Below are positions 40,070 through 52,839 of a DNA stretch of 64,000 bases, piece by piece (the stretch's first letter is position 1; each line of letters opens with the position of its first letter). The stretch is from Sapria himalayana (Eukaryota; Streptophyta; Magnoliopsida; Malpighiales; Rafflesiaceae). The translations under genes were made by a program, and so were the position numbers. The notes below the pieces were generated by a model, which did no database searches, had not been told where the DNA came from, and saw only the letters and a list, made by a program, of their open reading frames with translations. The stretch spans positions 193,862 through 257,861 of the forward strand of contig JAREIK010003090.1 in the NCBI GenBank assembly GCA_029783825.1. The letters are read 5' to 3'.

Positions 40070-42552
40070 TTATATATATCTATATATGTTTCTATGTAAC
40101 TATTAGTCTATCTATCTCTCTATCTATTTATCTACTTGTCTTTCTATCTCTCTATCTGTCTAACTATATATATATATATATATATTTCTATCAATCAATC
40201 AATCTGTCTATTTATTTGTCTATCTATTTATTTATTTATTTATCTATATGTCTATCTATCTATGTATTAGTATATCTACTTGGTATCTATCTATCTATAT
40301 ATATGTCTATCTATTTATCTATCTATTTGTGTATCTATCCAACTATCTAGCTATGATATAATCTTTCAATCTATCTCTCTATAAATCTATCTATCTCTCT
40401 GTCTGTTTTTCAATTAAAAATTCTATATGTCTATCAATCTGACTATCAATATATCTATCAATCTGACTATCAATGTCTATCAATCTATCTATCTATCTGT
40501 CTATCAATCTTTCTATCAATATGTCAATTAATCTTTTTATTAATCTTTCCAACTATCTATCTATCTACTATCTATGTATCTATTTATTTGTCTGTCTATC
40601 TAACTATATATCTATTTGACTATCTATCTGTCTATCTATTGGATTATTTATCTTTCTATATATCTATCTGTCCATCTATCTATCTATCTACCTTTATATC
40701 TGTCTATCTATCTATTTATCTATCTATCTATTAATTTTTTATCTAAATTTGTATCTATATATCAATCTATCTATCTATATATCTATTTATCAATCTATCT
40801 ATATATATTATATATCTATCTATCTATTTTTATATCTATATGTCTATATATCTCTCTATCTATATGTCTATCTATCTGTCTAGCTATCTATCTATCTAGC
40901 TATCTGTTTATCTATCTGTTTGTCTATCTATCTATATGTATAAAATCTATCTATCTATTTATATTTATATTAATCAACCACAATCTCTCTATCTATCTAT
41001 ATTTTTATCTATCTATTTGTCTATCTATCTGTTTATCTATATGTCTATCTACCCATCTATCTATCTATATATCTATCTTTTATCTATGTTTCTATCTATG
41101 TATATGTGTATCTATCTGTCTATCTATCTATTTATCTATCAATCTATCTCTCTCTATCTATATTTCTAGCAATTTATATATTTATAAGTCTATCAAATTG
41201 ACTATCAATCTGTCTATCAATCTATCTATCAATCTACCTATCAATCAATCAATCTATTAGCCTATCAATCTTTGTATCAATTTTTTCTATATCTATCTAG
41301 TTATTTGTATATCAATCTATCTATCTATTTATCTCTCAATGTATTTTTCTTTCTATCTGCCTATATATTTGTCTATCTATCTATCTAGATATCTATCTTT
41401 CTATCTATCTATCTATCTATCTATATAACTCTTTATCTATCTATCTATCTGTCTATCTGTCTATTTATTTATATATCAATTTAACTATCTATATGTCTGT
41501 TTATCTGACTATCTATCTTTCATTCTATTTATCTATCAATCTATCTTTTTATTTGTTTATCTATCTATTAATTTGTCTATCTAATTGTGTATCTATATAT
41601 CGATCGATATATCTATTTATATATCTATTTATCAATCTATCTGTCTATTATATATTTCTATATATTTCTTTCTTTATTAGTCTATCTATCTATCTATCTA
41701 TTTTAATTTCAATCTATATTAATATCTTTATATGTATTTGTCAATCTATCTATCTATAAATTTGTCTATTTAACAATCTATATGTATAAAAATCTATCGA
41801 ATTATCTATCTATCTATCTTTATTTCCACCTATATATTTGACTATCTATCTGTCTATCTATATGTCTATCTACCTATCTATCTATCTATCTATCTTCTAT
41901 CTAACTTTCAACCAATTGATTTGTGTATCTATTTGTCTATCTATATATATATCTATATATCTTTCTACCAATCTAACTATCTATAAGTCTATCAAATTAA
42001 CATTCAATCTAACTATCATTATGTCTATCAAACTAGCGATAAATCTATCTATCTATTTTTCAACCAATCTATCTCTCAATCTTTCTATCAATCAAACTAT
42101 CTATCTATCTATATATCTATCTTTCTTTCATTTTTTTCTATCTATCTATTTGTCTATCTATCTATCTATATGTTTTCTATCAATTTATATTTTTATTTTT
42201 CAATCTATCTATTTTTCTATCTATTTGTTTATATATCTATCAATATATATATATATATATCTATCTATCTATCTATATACCTATCTATCTACCTATCTAT
42301 CTACCTATATATCTATATATCAATCTATTTGTATATATATCTTTCTATCTATCAATCTATCTTTCCAACTTTTTATCAATCAAAATATCTATCTATCAAT
42401 TTGTCTCTTAACATGTAATCAATCTGTTTTTAAATCTCTATTTCAATATTTTTATCAATATTTCCATCTATCTATCTATATATATGTCTAATTAACTGTC
42501 TTTTTATCAGTCTAACTATCTATATATCTATTTACCTCTCTCTCTCTCTCTG

Positions 42553-42599
<47 letters not shown>

Positions 42600-42860
42600 A
42601 TTTATCTAACTATCTTTATATCAATCTGTGTATCTATATATCTTTTAATTTGTCTAGAAATCTATCTATCCATTTGTCTATCTATCTTTCTTTCTTTATT
42701 TCTTCCAATCAATCAATCTATTTATCTTTCTATCTATATTTATTTCTTTCGTTGTGTATGTCTATCTATCTGTCTATTTATTTGTTTGTCTATCTATCTA
42801 TATATATGTTTCTATCTGTCTATTTATTTATTTGTTTCTATATATGTATCTATATATTTG
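40070..42860. repeat. Inverted TATC array segment (opposite strand orientation)
   Basis: About 2.8 kb with TATC on the + strand, hence GATA on the minus strand, the reverse of the two flanking arrays. Degeneracy and variant types (TGTC, TATT, AATC) are the complements of those in the outer arrays, and it carries a (TA)n run at about 42556-42594. The + strand open frames of Tyr-Leu-Ser-Ile here (for example 40616-41260 and 41838-42491) are repeat artefacts. It lies between oppositely oriented CACTA relics. Confidence 0.93.
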
Positions 42861-43133
42861 TTAAAAATGCCTTTTTATTTAAAATTAAATATGGGTATGT
42901 ACTGCAATATATTTAAAATAGATAAATTCATATGTTACTACATACAAATTGACAGATTTAAAGAAACAATATAAATATCTTTCAATATAGAAACAACATA
43001 AATATATATAGTTATATAAATTAATGTTATACACATAAATAAATACTTATCTATCTTGAGTAAAAATATAATTAGATATTGTGACATATATTCTTCCTAT
43101 TTTACATACAAATATAAATTAATCTATCTACAT

Positions 43134-43200
<67 letters not shown>

Positions 43201-43800
43201 CTAAGTAATTAGTTACTGTATATAGAAACTTAGACATATATTTAATATAGAAACAATTATATTTAGTATAAATATATTTATATATAGATAACAATTATAT
43301 GTGGATAAATATTTGTTACATATACTGTATATATTGTTTCTATAAATATATTGTCACATATTAATTAGTTATATAAATATATATGTTGTTACATATATAT
43401 TTATGCAACAATATATGTGTATAACTAATTGTTTATCAATATATTTATATAAATGTTATATAAATATATAGATATATTGTATGTGCTACCCAAAATATTT
43501 AATCTATCTATAATTAGATAGACACTTATCAATCTATATATTTGTTTCTATAGATAGATAGTTATATTAATGTTATGTTGCTTCACATGATGATATGAAC
43601 TCAAGATCTTCATATATATGTGCTACCCATATGTAACTATATTTATAATTATATGTATAACTACATACAACATTATTTTAAACTATTTGTGTATAACTAT
43701 ATATAAATATTTGTATATCAAAATAAATGTCTATATAAATATATATAACTATAATTAGAGACAATTACATTTGTTAAATAAAATGACTTTTTTTAACTAG
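42861..43800. other. AT-rich region upstream of CACTA-2
   Basis: TATA/GTTATA-rich sequence with a long (TA)n run at about 43136-43198 and no gene. By position and composition it may be the 5' subterminal region of CACTA-2. No CACTAC terminus was found at either edge. Confidence 0.45.
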
Positions 43801-43804
43801 TCAT

Positions 43805-46800
43805 AAAGATGATCATGAGTAGATTTACAAGGGTCTAATAATCAAAGGAATATCATTTAATGAATGGGAAGGTAAAGTTAATGAATTTTTTGAGTTTGAT
43901 CTGAGACATCCTGAGTGTGTGAATGGCAGTAAGATATCCAATATCCTTGCACTTTAGTTAAATGTTATTATAAAGAGTTTTTGAATATTGAGACTATGAA
44001 GATGCATTTGTATAGAAATGGTTTTGTGGCAGATTACTATGTTTGGATATACCATGGTGAGAAGCAAGTCTACCAAAGGTGTACGAGTTTAGTATGGATG
44101 TCAGTAAGTGAAACTGATCAGATGGTCTCGGATAATATTAATCACACTACATACTATAACATGGTTTTTGATGCTTATTGTCTTGAATTCAACCCGAAAG
44201 AGGGACCCAATGCCGAGGCAAGGAATTTTGATAATATGATTCGAGCTTGAGACAAACCTATATATGAGGGAAATTCTAAGCATACTCAACTTTCTACAGC
44301 CATGAGGATGTTAGAAATAAAGTGCAGACATATGTGTTTACAGGCATGGTTTGATGATATGTCTAAATTCATCTAAGAATTGTTGCAATAAGATAATCTG
44401 GTGCCATTGGATTTCTACAGCACAAAGAAGTTATTTAGAGGCTTGGGATTAACCATACAACTCATTCATTGATCTGTGAACAACTATATGATATACTGGG
44501 GTGATGACTGTGACCTTAATAGTTGAAAAATATGTGGGCATGCCCGGTACAAGCAAAATATTAGGGATTCTGAAAATAGATTGTATATATGTAAGTTGAA
44601 CGTGTCGTATAAGAAGATGCAATAATTCACAATAACACCTTGGTTGTAGAGATTGTATGCATCAACTGCAATAGCTAATGAAATGAGGTGGCATTTAGTG
44701 CATCATTTGGAGGATGGTAATATGTGTCACCCTTTCGATGCACCTGCTTGGAAAAATTTCAATGGGTATTTTCATGATTTTTTTTCTGAAGTTCAAAATA
44801 TTAGGCTGGGTTTATTTGCTGATGGTTTTCAACCATTTAGTTAATCTGAACAGCAATATTATTTGTGGCCTATGGCGATGATCTCGTATAATTTTTCTCC
44901 AGACTTATGTATGAAGGAGGAATTTATGTTTTTGACTGTGTTAGTGCCGGGGCCTACAAATCCAAAGGGGAAGATAAATGTTTTCTTGTAGCCATTGATA
45001 GCGGAGTTGAAAAATCTTTGGGGTGTTGGGATTCAAACTTAAGATATTTCCAAATGGCACAATTTTTAGATGCATGCTACCCTCATGTGAACCATAAATG
45101 ACTTTCCAACATATTCTATGATGTCTGGGCAGAGTACAACTAGTATGTTGGCATGTTTGCATTGTATGGAAGATTCTGATACTTTTAGATTAACTAAGAG
45201 TGGAAAATAGTTGTGGTTCGATAATCATCAAATATTTTTGCCTATTAATCATCCATATCGATATAACACCAAAGACTTCATTAAGAATAGAAAGGTTAAT
45301 AAACAATTTCTGGGGTTAGATCTAGGGATGATATTCTGCATGAATTGAATAATAGAGGGTTGAGAAATGTGATAGATGTTGATGCTGAGGTTGTGAATGC
45401 AGCTATATCTAAGAATTTTGGGTCTAATAAGAGAAGTATTTTCTTGGATTTACCCTTCTGGCATTAACACTTGTTCAGGCAAAATCTTGATGTTATGCAT
45501 ATCGAGAAGAATGTCTTTGACAATATTTTCAATACATTATTTAACATTCCATGGAAAACTAAGGACATATACAAGTCAAGAGATGAGTTGAATAAATATT
45601 ATTATCATCCACAATTTACAAAAAATCTTATCACCAATAAATATCTTGATGTCCCATTTGTTATGAATAAATCACAAAAGAAGGTTGTGTTGGAGTGGGT
45701 AAAAAATCTTAGATTTCCAAATGTGTGGATGCTTTCAATCTGGAGAGATGTGTGGATGTGAAAAAACTTAAATTTGTTTGGCATGAAGAGTTATGATTGT
45801 GATGTATTCTTGCAAATGTTGTTACCAATTGCTCTTCGAAAATTTCTACCAAATAGAATATGGAAGCCGATAACTGAGATTTCTTTATTCTTCAAGTAAT
45901 TGACTTCTTCTTCATTGACTAATGAGGAGTTGAGGAATTTGTATGAACAAATTCTTGTTATCTTATGCAATCTTGAGAAAATCTTTTCTCCTAGTTATTT
46001 TGACTCAATGGAACATTTTCCAGTGCACTTTGCTTATAAAGCAAGGATTGCTGGTCCTGTCCATTATAATTGGATGTATCTTTTAGAAATGTAATATTAA
46101 TTCGCTAAACCAATTCTTTTCCTATATATATATACACACACACACACACACAAATGACTTGTAATTTTCAATAATCTTTTTTTGTAGATACTTGAGGAAA
46201 ATAAAGCATACATAATGAATAAGGCTCAAGTTGAAGGTTCTATATCAATAAGTTATATTATGGATGAGGCAGCAAAATTTGCATCATTCTATTTCAAAGA
46301 AGGAGAAGCAACTCTTCCACTTAAATAAAAGCGGAATGAGATTTATCTTAATGATAATGTGGATAATGATATATTTGAAATTTTCAAGCCTCCGGGTAAA
46401 GCAATCAGTGCTTAAAAGAAAATGTATCTAGCAAACTATGAATATACAGCACCTCATCTATATGTCCTAATGAATTGTCCAAAGGTTCTACCATTCATTG
46501 AGTAAGTATTTCATAATTGGAAAATGACATCTATTACGCATTATAATTTACTATTTCCTATCAATATATCAAATATTTTTAATTTCTTTTTTTATTGATT
46601 TTGTTACAGATAAATGTAAAAAGTATCCAAACATAAATGAAGAAGCAATCAATGCTATGATGGAGAAAGAACTTCCATTATTTTTTGAAAAATACGTATG
46701 TTTACTTATAATAAAAAACTCAAAATAATTGTATTATTCTAATAAAAAATTATAATTGTAATCTAAACAATCCACTTAATTTTGATTACATTTTCATAAT

Positions 46801-47450
46801 CATGCAAATAAAATTTCCAATTATTATCTTCGAAGTATAGCACGATGTTCCCTAAGAGAGGTTAAAATGTACAATAGTTACTGTGTGAATAGTTTTAAAT
46901 TTCACACTAAATTATATGGTAGATACTGGGCAATAAATAATATGGGGGTATGCATTAAAGGATCCGTATACAATGAAACTGACTATGACTATTACGGGAC
47001 TCTGGTCGAAGTGATCAAGTTATAATTTAAAGCCCTCCCAGTTAAAAAAAGTATGTTATTCAAATGTTAATTGTTCGATCCAACACCATTTGTTGGTATT
47101 GTTGTCCATCCTCGATATAAACTTGTTGATGTGCCCTATAAAAAATCATTCAACAAATATGAACCTTTTGTCTTAGCAGTACAAGCATCACAGGTTTATT
47201 ATTGTGAATATCTGGGTCGGATTGGTCCTAGAAAGGATTGGAAAGTTGTGTGTAAGATAAAATCAAGGGCTCAAATTCACATCCCCGCATCACCAAGTAC
47301 TGATTTCATAGAACCAACTTTTCAAAAGGATGACAAAGATGTTTTAATTGAAGCTGTGGTGGAGAACGAAGGCATCCTTTTAGTCACATCTTCTGAGATG
47401 GATACAAGTGGGGATGTAGATATTGATAAAATTTAATTGATTATGAGGAA
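43805..47450 (+). pseudogene. CACTA-2 TNP2-type transposase (best preserved copy)
   Basis: Landmarks in order: the N-terminal transposase-associated region (MKMHLYRNGFVADYYVWIYH near 43996); CLEFNPKEGPNAEARNFDNM near 44180; MRWHLVHHLEDGNMCHPFDA near 44680; the TNP2 core (LIAELKNLWG, INDFPTYSMMSG near 45090-45125, then a LACLHCMED-like CxxC segment, HNPY-type and DVMHIEKNVFDNIFN near 45490); DUF4218 (FDSMEHFPVHFAYKARIAGP near 46000); an intron at 46091-46187; YLRKIKHT; and DUF4216 (CIKGS near 46955, FDPTPFVGIVVHPRYKL from 47071, FNKYEPFVLAVQASQVYY). In-frame stops and shifts are scattered throughout, but long open stretches remain (for example 45471-45761 and 47071-47436). It is related to, but clearly diverged from, CACTA-1. 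Confidence 0.88.
46091..46187 (+). other. Intron of CACTA-2 transposase containing a CA microsatellite
   Basis: Donor GAAAT|GTAATA and acceptor TTTTTTTGTAG|ATACTTG; splicing continues the frame from YLLE into YLRKIK. The intron holds a TA(CA)n tract at about 46125-46152. It is collinear with the CACTA-1 intron at 34444-34534. Confidence 0.7.
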
Positions 47451-47599
47451 GAAACAAGTGATGAAGAGGAGTTTGAAAATGATGTTACTACATCTGAAGA
47501 AGAGGAACCATATTTGGATGATTCTAATGAGAATGAGTAGAAAGTGAGTTTTATGTTATTTTAATTGTTAATCATTTTTGTTATTTTCATTTCTTTAAC

Positions 47600-49440
47600 T
47601 ATTTTTTACAGGTATGGCACGTGCAAGAGGTATTGGCCGCACATTGTAAGGTTATATGAGTTATGGTATAGGCAGCATAGCCTCAGGTATGCCTGAAACT
47701 GGTAGAGGTTCATGGGTGGAAGAGATGCCATAGCAGACAGAGAATGTTGTGAAGGTACCGCAGCAGTAGTATCAGCTGACAGTTCCACATAATGGTGGTG
47801 AGATTTTAATGAATGATCAAGAGATGTGGGAGGAAGAGGAGGAAGAGGATGGAGATGTTGGTAAGTCTTCCATAGAGCACCATACAGGAGAGACTCTCCC
47901 AATTGCTCATTTTGATTTGATAATTGATAATCCGTAAGATATAAAACTTAACAAATTATTTATCAATTTATTTATTTATTTTTTACTTGCTAATAAATTT
48001 TTTTTACAGGAGGAAGTTAGAGCCTTCTGGTTCCATTTTAGGATTTTGAGGACACTTTTATGAAAGTCTTTTAAACCTAATGGACATAATTGAAAGTCAC
48101 TAACACATAGAGACCAATTAATTATTTGGAGAGAATTTAAGCTAAATATTACTACATATAAATATTAACATCTTTTATTTATTCTTGTGTTCACTGATTA
48201 AAAAATGTTTATTTATAATTGTAGAAAGTTTATAGGTGGACACAACCAAAGGAGTCAGTCAAAAGTGTGTTCTATAAATATGCTACCAATCGGTATAAAG
48301 ACACCATATACGAGATGAAAGATGAATTGCTGATGAAAAAAGAAAAATATTCAAGTGTCCCGGATCATGTTTTCGAGGAGTGGTGGAGTAGATGGTAAGA
48401 TTCAGATTATAGGAAGAGATGTAATAAACAGAGTAGCAATCATCACTCAGAGAGCGGGCTAGAGATGGTAGTGGCATGTCTACACATACTTGTGGATCTC
48501 ACTCTATGTGTGAGCACGAACAAGCATTGATATTATTTCTAATTTATACTTTTTATGTTTATTACTTTGTGAATTGACTTTAATTATGCCTAAATTTCAT
48601 TTCTCATAAAGAATTTTTTTTTCAATATAATTAACGTATGTATTGTGTGTAATTATAAACATTCAAGGAGGGTAAGAAGTCTAGTGCTCCTTGCTTATTC
48701 AGATACATGCACATGAAGGCTCATGATGATCAGACTTTCGTTGATCAAAGATCTCATGTAACAAATGTTAGTTTAAATAAAAAAAATTATGTTTTAATAT
48801 AAATTGAAATAATTTTCATACATTTTTATTAGGCGAGATTTGAGGAAATGTTAACTACTGTGACTCAAGCATAGTCCCAGTCTATTTCAGGTTCATGTGA
48901 TTGTGCAATAGGTAGTTCTCATTCATCAGCTCCACCAGTTGATGCAAATAAGATTTGGTATATGGCTATTGATGGCAAGGAGAAGATACCCGTGTATGGC
49001 ATCGGTTCATCTACATCATCATTCTACTAACATAGATGACTAGACTATGAAGCTGAATTTTCAGGACTAGTTTTGAATTTGTTCATGAAAATGGAGGATT
49101 TTCAGGATGAGATATGAAATTCGATACTGTTTCAGTTGGCTTATACCATGTGACACATGATCAACTATGAGGATGATAGGGATGAGTTTCATATGCATTT
49201 TGATTGGCTTACAAAGAAGTTTCAAGAAGGAGGACTATCGTTCAAACCAGATAATCTATCTCGGATTGTTCGGCACAATGCTCCAACTATAGCATCTACT
49301 CCATCACCTACAGCAGTATCTGCAACAACCACATTAGGACTAGCAGCAATAGATAGCTCTACCCTAGTACCTGACATCTCACCATGTGGACCAAAAATGT
49401 CACAACATAATGATTATGAAACTAAGTTGGATGATTGAGT
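47600..49440 (+). pseudogene. CACTA-2 second gene (TNPA-like) relic
   Basis: Recognisable parts are KESVKSVFYKYATNRYKDTI and SSVPDHVFEEWWSRW near 48250-48395; a DDQTFVDQRSH motif near 48730-48760, matching the DGQFVDNKSQ motif of CACTA-1; a VYGIGSS motif near 48990-49010, corresponding to VYGIDLKG of CACTA-1; and a Glu/Asp-rich tail ending at 49436-49438. Several introns are probable, with acceptor-like TTTTACAG at about 47610 and 48010. Stops interrupt the frames. Such proteins bind subterminal repeats and assist transposition. The minus-strand frames at 47606-47902 and 48283-48477 are shadows. Confidence 0.65.
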
Positions 49441-49665
49441 GTATTACACACATTTTTTTCAATGCCTTAAACTTTGATTTGGGATTTTATTTTTTTATTT
49501 TATATTGATGTTTTTAATATATATATGAAGTATATAAAGTTGTTTTTTGTAGTTAATTGGATTTTTATTTTGTTGTTTTATCTTAAAATGTTTCTATATG
49601 AACTGAATCAAAACTGGAAGTAAAATGGTTTTTTTTTGTGTTTTGTGTTCTAGTTTCTGTAGTAA

Positions 49666-50228
49666 CTACAAAAATACTGCAAAAAAAAATTTGGTCGGTA
49701 ATTACCGCCTGAATTGCGACCAAATCGACCAACATTTGTTAATATCAATGGTCGGTAAAAGGTCACAAAATAGTCGGTAATTCTTTTGGAGATCAATTAC
49801 CAACAAATGATTTAGATTTTGATCAGTTTTTTGTCGCAATTTTTTTGGTTTTTACCGGCCATTTCTTGACCATTTACCGACTAAATGCTTTTGGTTGGAA
49901 AATAGTTGGAATTTAGTCAGTAATTATTTTTCAGTGATTGGTCTATAAATGGGAGTTAATTACCAACCATTTAGAGACCATCTACTGACCTTATTTATTC
50001 GGTCGGTAAATTATCAGAATATAGTCGGTAAATCTTTGTCTGTAGAGGATCGGTAAATGGTCGGTAACTTATTGACCAACTGATTTTTTGTTGGTAAAAA
50101 ATTTAGTGACAAGCAAAATTTCGACCAAATATTTTGGTTAGTAAATGATCGTTATTTTGTTTACCGACCAAAAAACACCAAATTAGCGACTAAAAAATTG
50201 GTCAGTAATTCGGTGAATTTTGGTAGTG
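49666..50228. mobile_element. ACCGACC/GGTCGGT-rich CACTA-like MITE or CACTA 3' terminus
   Basis: The segment runs from AACTACAAAAATACTGC to TTTTGGTAGTG, whose complement begins CACTACCAAAA, the classic CACTA terminus. It is filled with GGTCGGTAA/TTACCGACC words in both orientations, the pattern of subterminal transposase-binding repeats. At about 560 bp with no open frame it fits a non-autonomous miniature element. Alternatively it is the 3' end of CACTA-2, whose second gene stops about 230 bp upstream. A clean 3-bp target duplication is not apparent. Confidence 0.7.
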
Positions 50229-51840
50229 TATCATGCACATATGCATCACATATTTCTCTGCATTTACTTAAAAATGCATAGGCATGTATATATGCAATAT
50301 ACATGCATATAGCATAAATATAGTATAATTATATGTGTCCAAACAAACACACACACACACACTATTTTCCTATTTTCTCATATTTATTTATCTTGTCCAT
50401 ATATTATACCTTTCTAGTTAAACTGAACCATTGATGCATGGAAATGGTCATTATCAAAAATCAAAATCTTTTTTTTTCTAATCTACATATCTCACGTGAA
50501 CTAAAATATATTATTACATTTTTTTGCTTTAGAAAACTATAAGAAAACTTTTTTTAGAAAAAATAAATGACCATTTGAAAGAATATTTGATGGTTGTGAG
50601 CATGAATAGTTAATCTTGCTTCAATGCACTAGAAATTAAATTCTAGTATTAATATCATTAAAGAAAGCATAAAATCTAAGAATATCTCATGTATACAAAA
50701 AATTATAATAAATAAGAAAACTTGATTACTACTTCATACAAATTTTCTTTTAACCTCTCATTATCATCATCAATGAAATCATATCTCAACACTATCATAA
50801 ACAAACATTACACTAACCATATGAACATGAGTTCAATCAACAAGAATACCAAATATACTTCATCAGGATGCTTATCAAATCACCCATCATGATGTTCAAG
50901 TAGATGTCTTACCTGCACTCCATTGCCATTTTAATAGCCTTTCCAGCTTCTCTGCACAACTTCACAATTTAAATGTATGTAGTTTGTCACTAATGTAATC
51001 TAGTTTGCCTTGATAAGAAGGGTTTATGCGCTATCCAAGCAACCAAATCAAATTAAAAAGAACAAAAATTTTCACAACTCAATGCTATGCCAAGCCTATT
51101 ATGAGCTCACAGAGAAATCAACATCTCGCCTCTTGCTTGTATTTGAGGTCGTATAGCATCTTATCCAGCTAATAAAACTCAGATTCAGCAATATCCACTT
51201 GTATGGGTCACATATGGCAATAATGTTGTTGGAAGCGAGGCCTAAGCCTTGTGAGAAATATTTTTAATAACACACAGTGGGAGTGTCATGAATTTGATAA
51301 CATACAGTGAGTGAGCGAAGATTTACATAGCACAGAATGTGTGGGTAATCATGATACCTAGTGCATAATGGATGTGCACTCTTCTAGAAGTTTATAGCTC
51401 TTTCTGACACCCCCCCCCATAGTTTACCTTTCCCTAGAGTCACTTTTGATACCATGTAAAATATTAAAACAGAACATAAAATAAATATAACATGTTATTT
51501 TTGTTAGGGCAACTCATAGGATGAATAACCTCTATATCACTATCAAAGTGTACCTGTGTGTGCTAGGCATGCCTCAATGTCTAAGACATTCTAATTCTTC
51601 CTCCAAAAATCTATCAATAGAACAATGTATCAATTGATAAATTAAAGAACATAGCACCTAGCAAAACACAAGCAATATCACATGCATCATCCTCATCAAT
51701 AATATAGTTATATATAGTATATATGTACATATAGTACTGTAGTGTATACGTACATATACTAAATATATATGTACATATATACTTCAGTATTATACATATG
51801 CACTATAGTATATATGGATATCTTATAGATATAGAACAGC

Positions 51841-51884
<44 letters not shown>

Positions 51885-52205
51885 GTAGGTAAAGTATTAT
51901 ATCATTTATACTTCACAAAGAATGCACAAAACATCACTTTCAACATTAATAAGAAATGCGAATATTATTTAAATTTTCGAAAATATATCTAAAAACTCTT
52001 AGAGGAAAACCTGAAAGCCAAGCCATGAGTCAGGCTTGGCGAATTAAAATTCACACCCTACTTTTTTGCAACTAGATCTCTCTCATGTTCCCAAGGCCTA
52101 TAAGGGGGTTGCTCTGCCCCGCCACTCCCCGCAACACCAATGCTTCCGTGCGGCTTTCCTAGAATAGTTCTTCTTCTCTCCGTGTGCTTGCACCAAAGAT
52201 TTTGA
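50229..52205. other. Mostly non-coding DNA with possible minus-strand exon pieces
   Basis: AT-rich with TA tracts (51700-51890). Two short minus-strand stretches look exonic. About 51240-51115 reads IAESEFY, a stop, then LDKMLYDLKYKQEAR. About 50990-50912 reads LCREAGKAIKMAMECR followed by a good donor (AG|GTAAGA). A non-AT-rich patch at 52010-52170 (GCTCTGCCCCGCC near 52105) holds no recognised gene. These may continue the captured gene material to the right, but I cannot name them. Confidence 0.4.
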
Positions 52206-52377
52206 TCACTTAGCTTCATTGTGTAAGTCCATCAATCCTATAGTTTCTACTGCCACATTGTTCTTCTCTTGGTTCAAAGCAAGCACCCTCACTTCATTGT
52301 ATGTGACAATATAACTATAGAATAGTTCATTGTCATACTCATCTATGTCTGGAGACAATTCAATATGCACTCCATAA
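52206..52377 (-). pseudogene. Unidentified captured 3' exon, 55 codons open to a stop
   Basis: On the minus strand an uninterrupted stretch reads GVHIELSPDIDEYDNELFYS, then YIVTYNEVRVLALNQEKNNV, then AVETIGLMDLHNEAK and a stop (about 52209). Its amino-acid composition is strongly protein-like for such AT-rich DNA, with no stop in 55 codons. I do not recognise the family. It lies downstream, in minus-strand order, of the uridine-kinase-like exon and the deleted CACTA-3 transposase, in the same relative position where CACTA-1 carries its captured genes. Confidence 0.5.
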
Positions 52378-52581
52378 AAAGTATATGCACTCCATAAAAA
52401 TAATACACATTCACAAATATATAAATATAGTAATTATAGGCATGAACAAACACAAATATGAGTTGATAGTCATACAACTTCAACAAATATCTAAAAGATG
52501 GCCAGCAGTTATGTTTAGAGAGAGAGAGATAGAGTACAAAAATAAAATATTTCAGAAATAATGAAGATAATAATAGCTCAC

Positions 52582-52647
52582 CCTCCTTTTGATCCATTAG
52601 AGATCGGTAAAGATAGAACCCATCTAGAGGAAGGATCATGATAATGT
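52582..52647 (-). pseudogene. Captured exon resembling PRK/uridine kinase-family P-loop NTPase
   Basis: A 66-bp piece on the minus strand, bounded by an acceptor (TTCAG|ACATT) and a donor (GGAGG|GTGAGC or one base earlier), reads IIMILPLDGFYLYRSLMDQK plus E. Plant members of the phosphoribulokinase/uridine kinase-like P-loop family carry a PMDGFHLYRSQLD motif at this point, close to the substrate site. Exact splice consensus at both ends suggests a genomic, not mRNA, capture. Too short to be functional. Confidence 0.55.
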
Positions 52648-52839
52648 CTGAAGGCTTTGAATCAGAATTTATTCGTGTGCCTCACATTAGATGTCTTGCA
52701 AAGATTCATGGTTAGGTTAATCAGCAAAGCAAAACCCAAAACTAGAAAAAAGATAAATGATACCACCAAAACGTCTCATCCTATTTAGCTACACAGACAA
52801 ACATAAAAAATAGTTCATAAATAATTCAGATACAAATCA

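Noticed and set aside
40616..42491. Plus-strand open frames of the same type, up to 217 codons
   Set aside because: Same artefact, moved to the + strand because this array segment is inverted.
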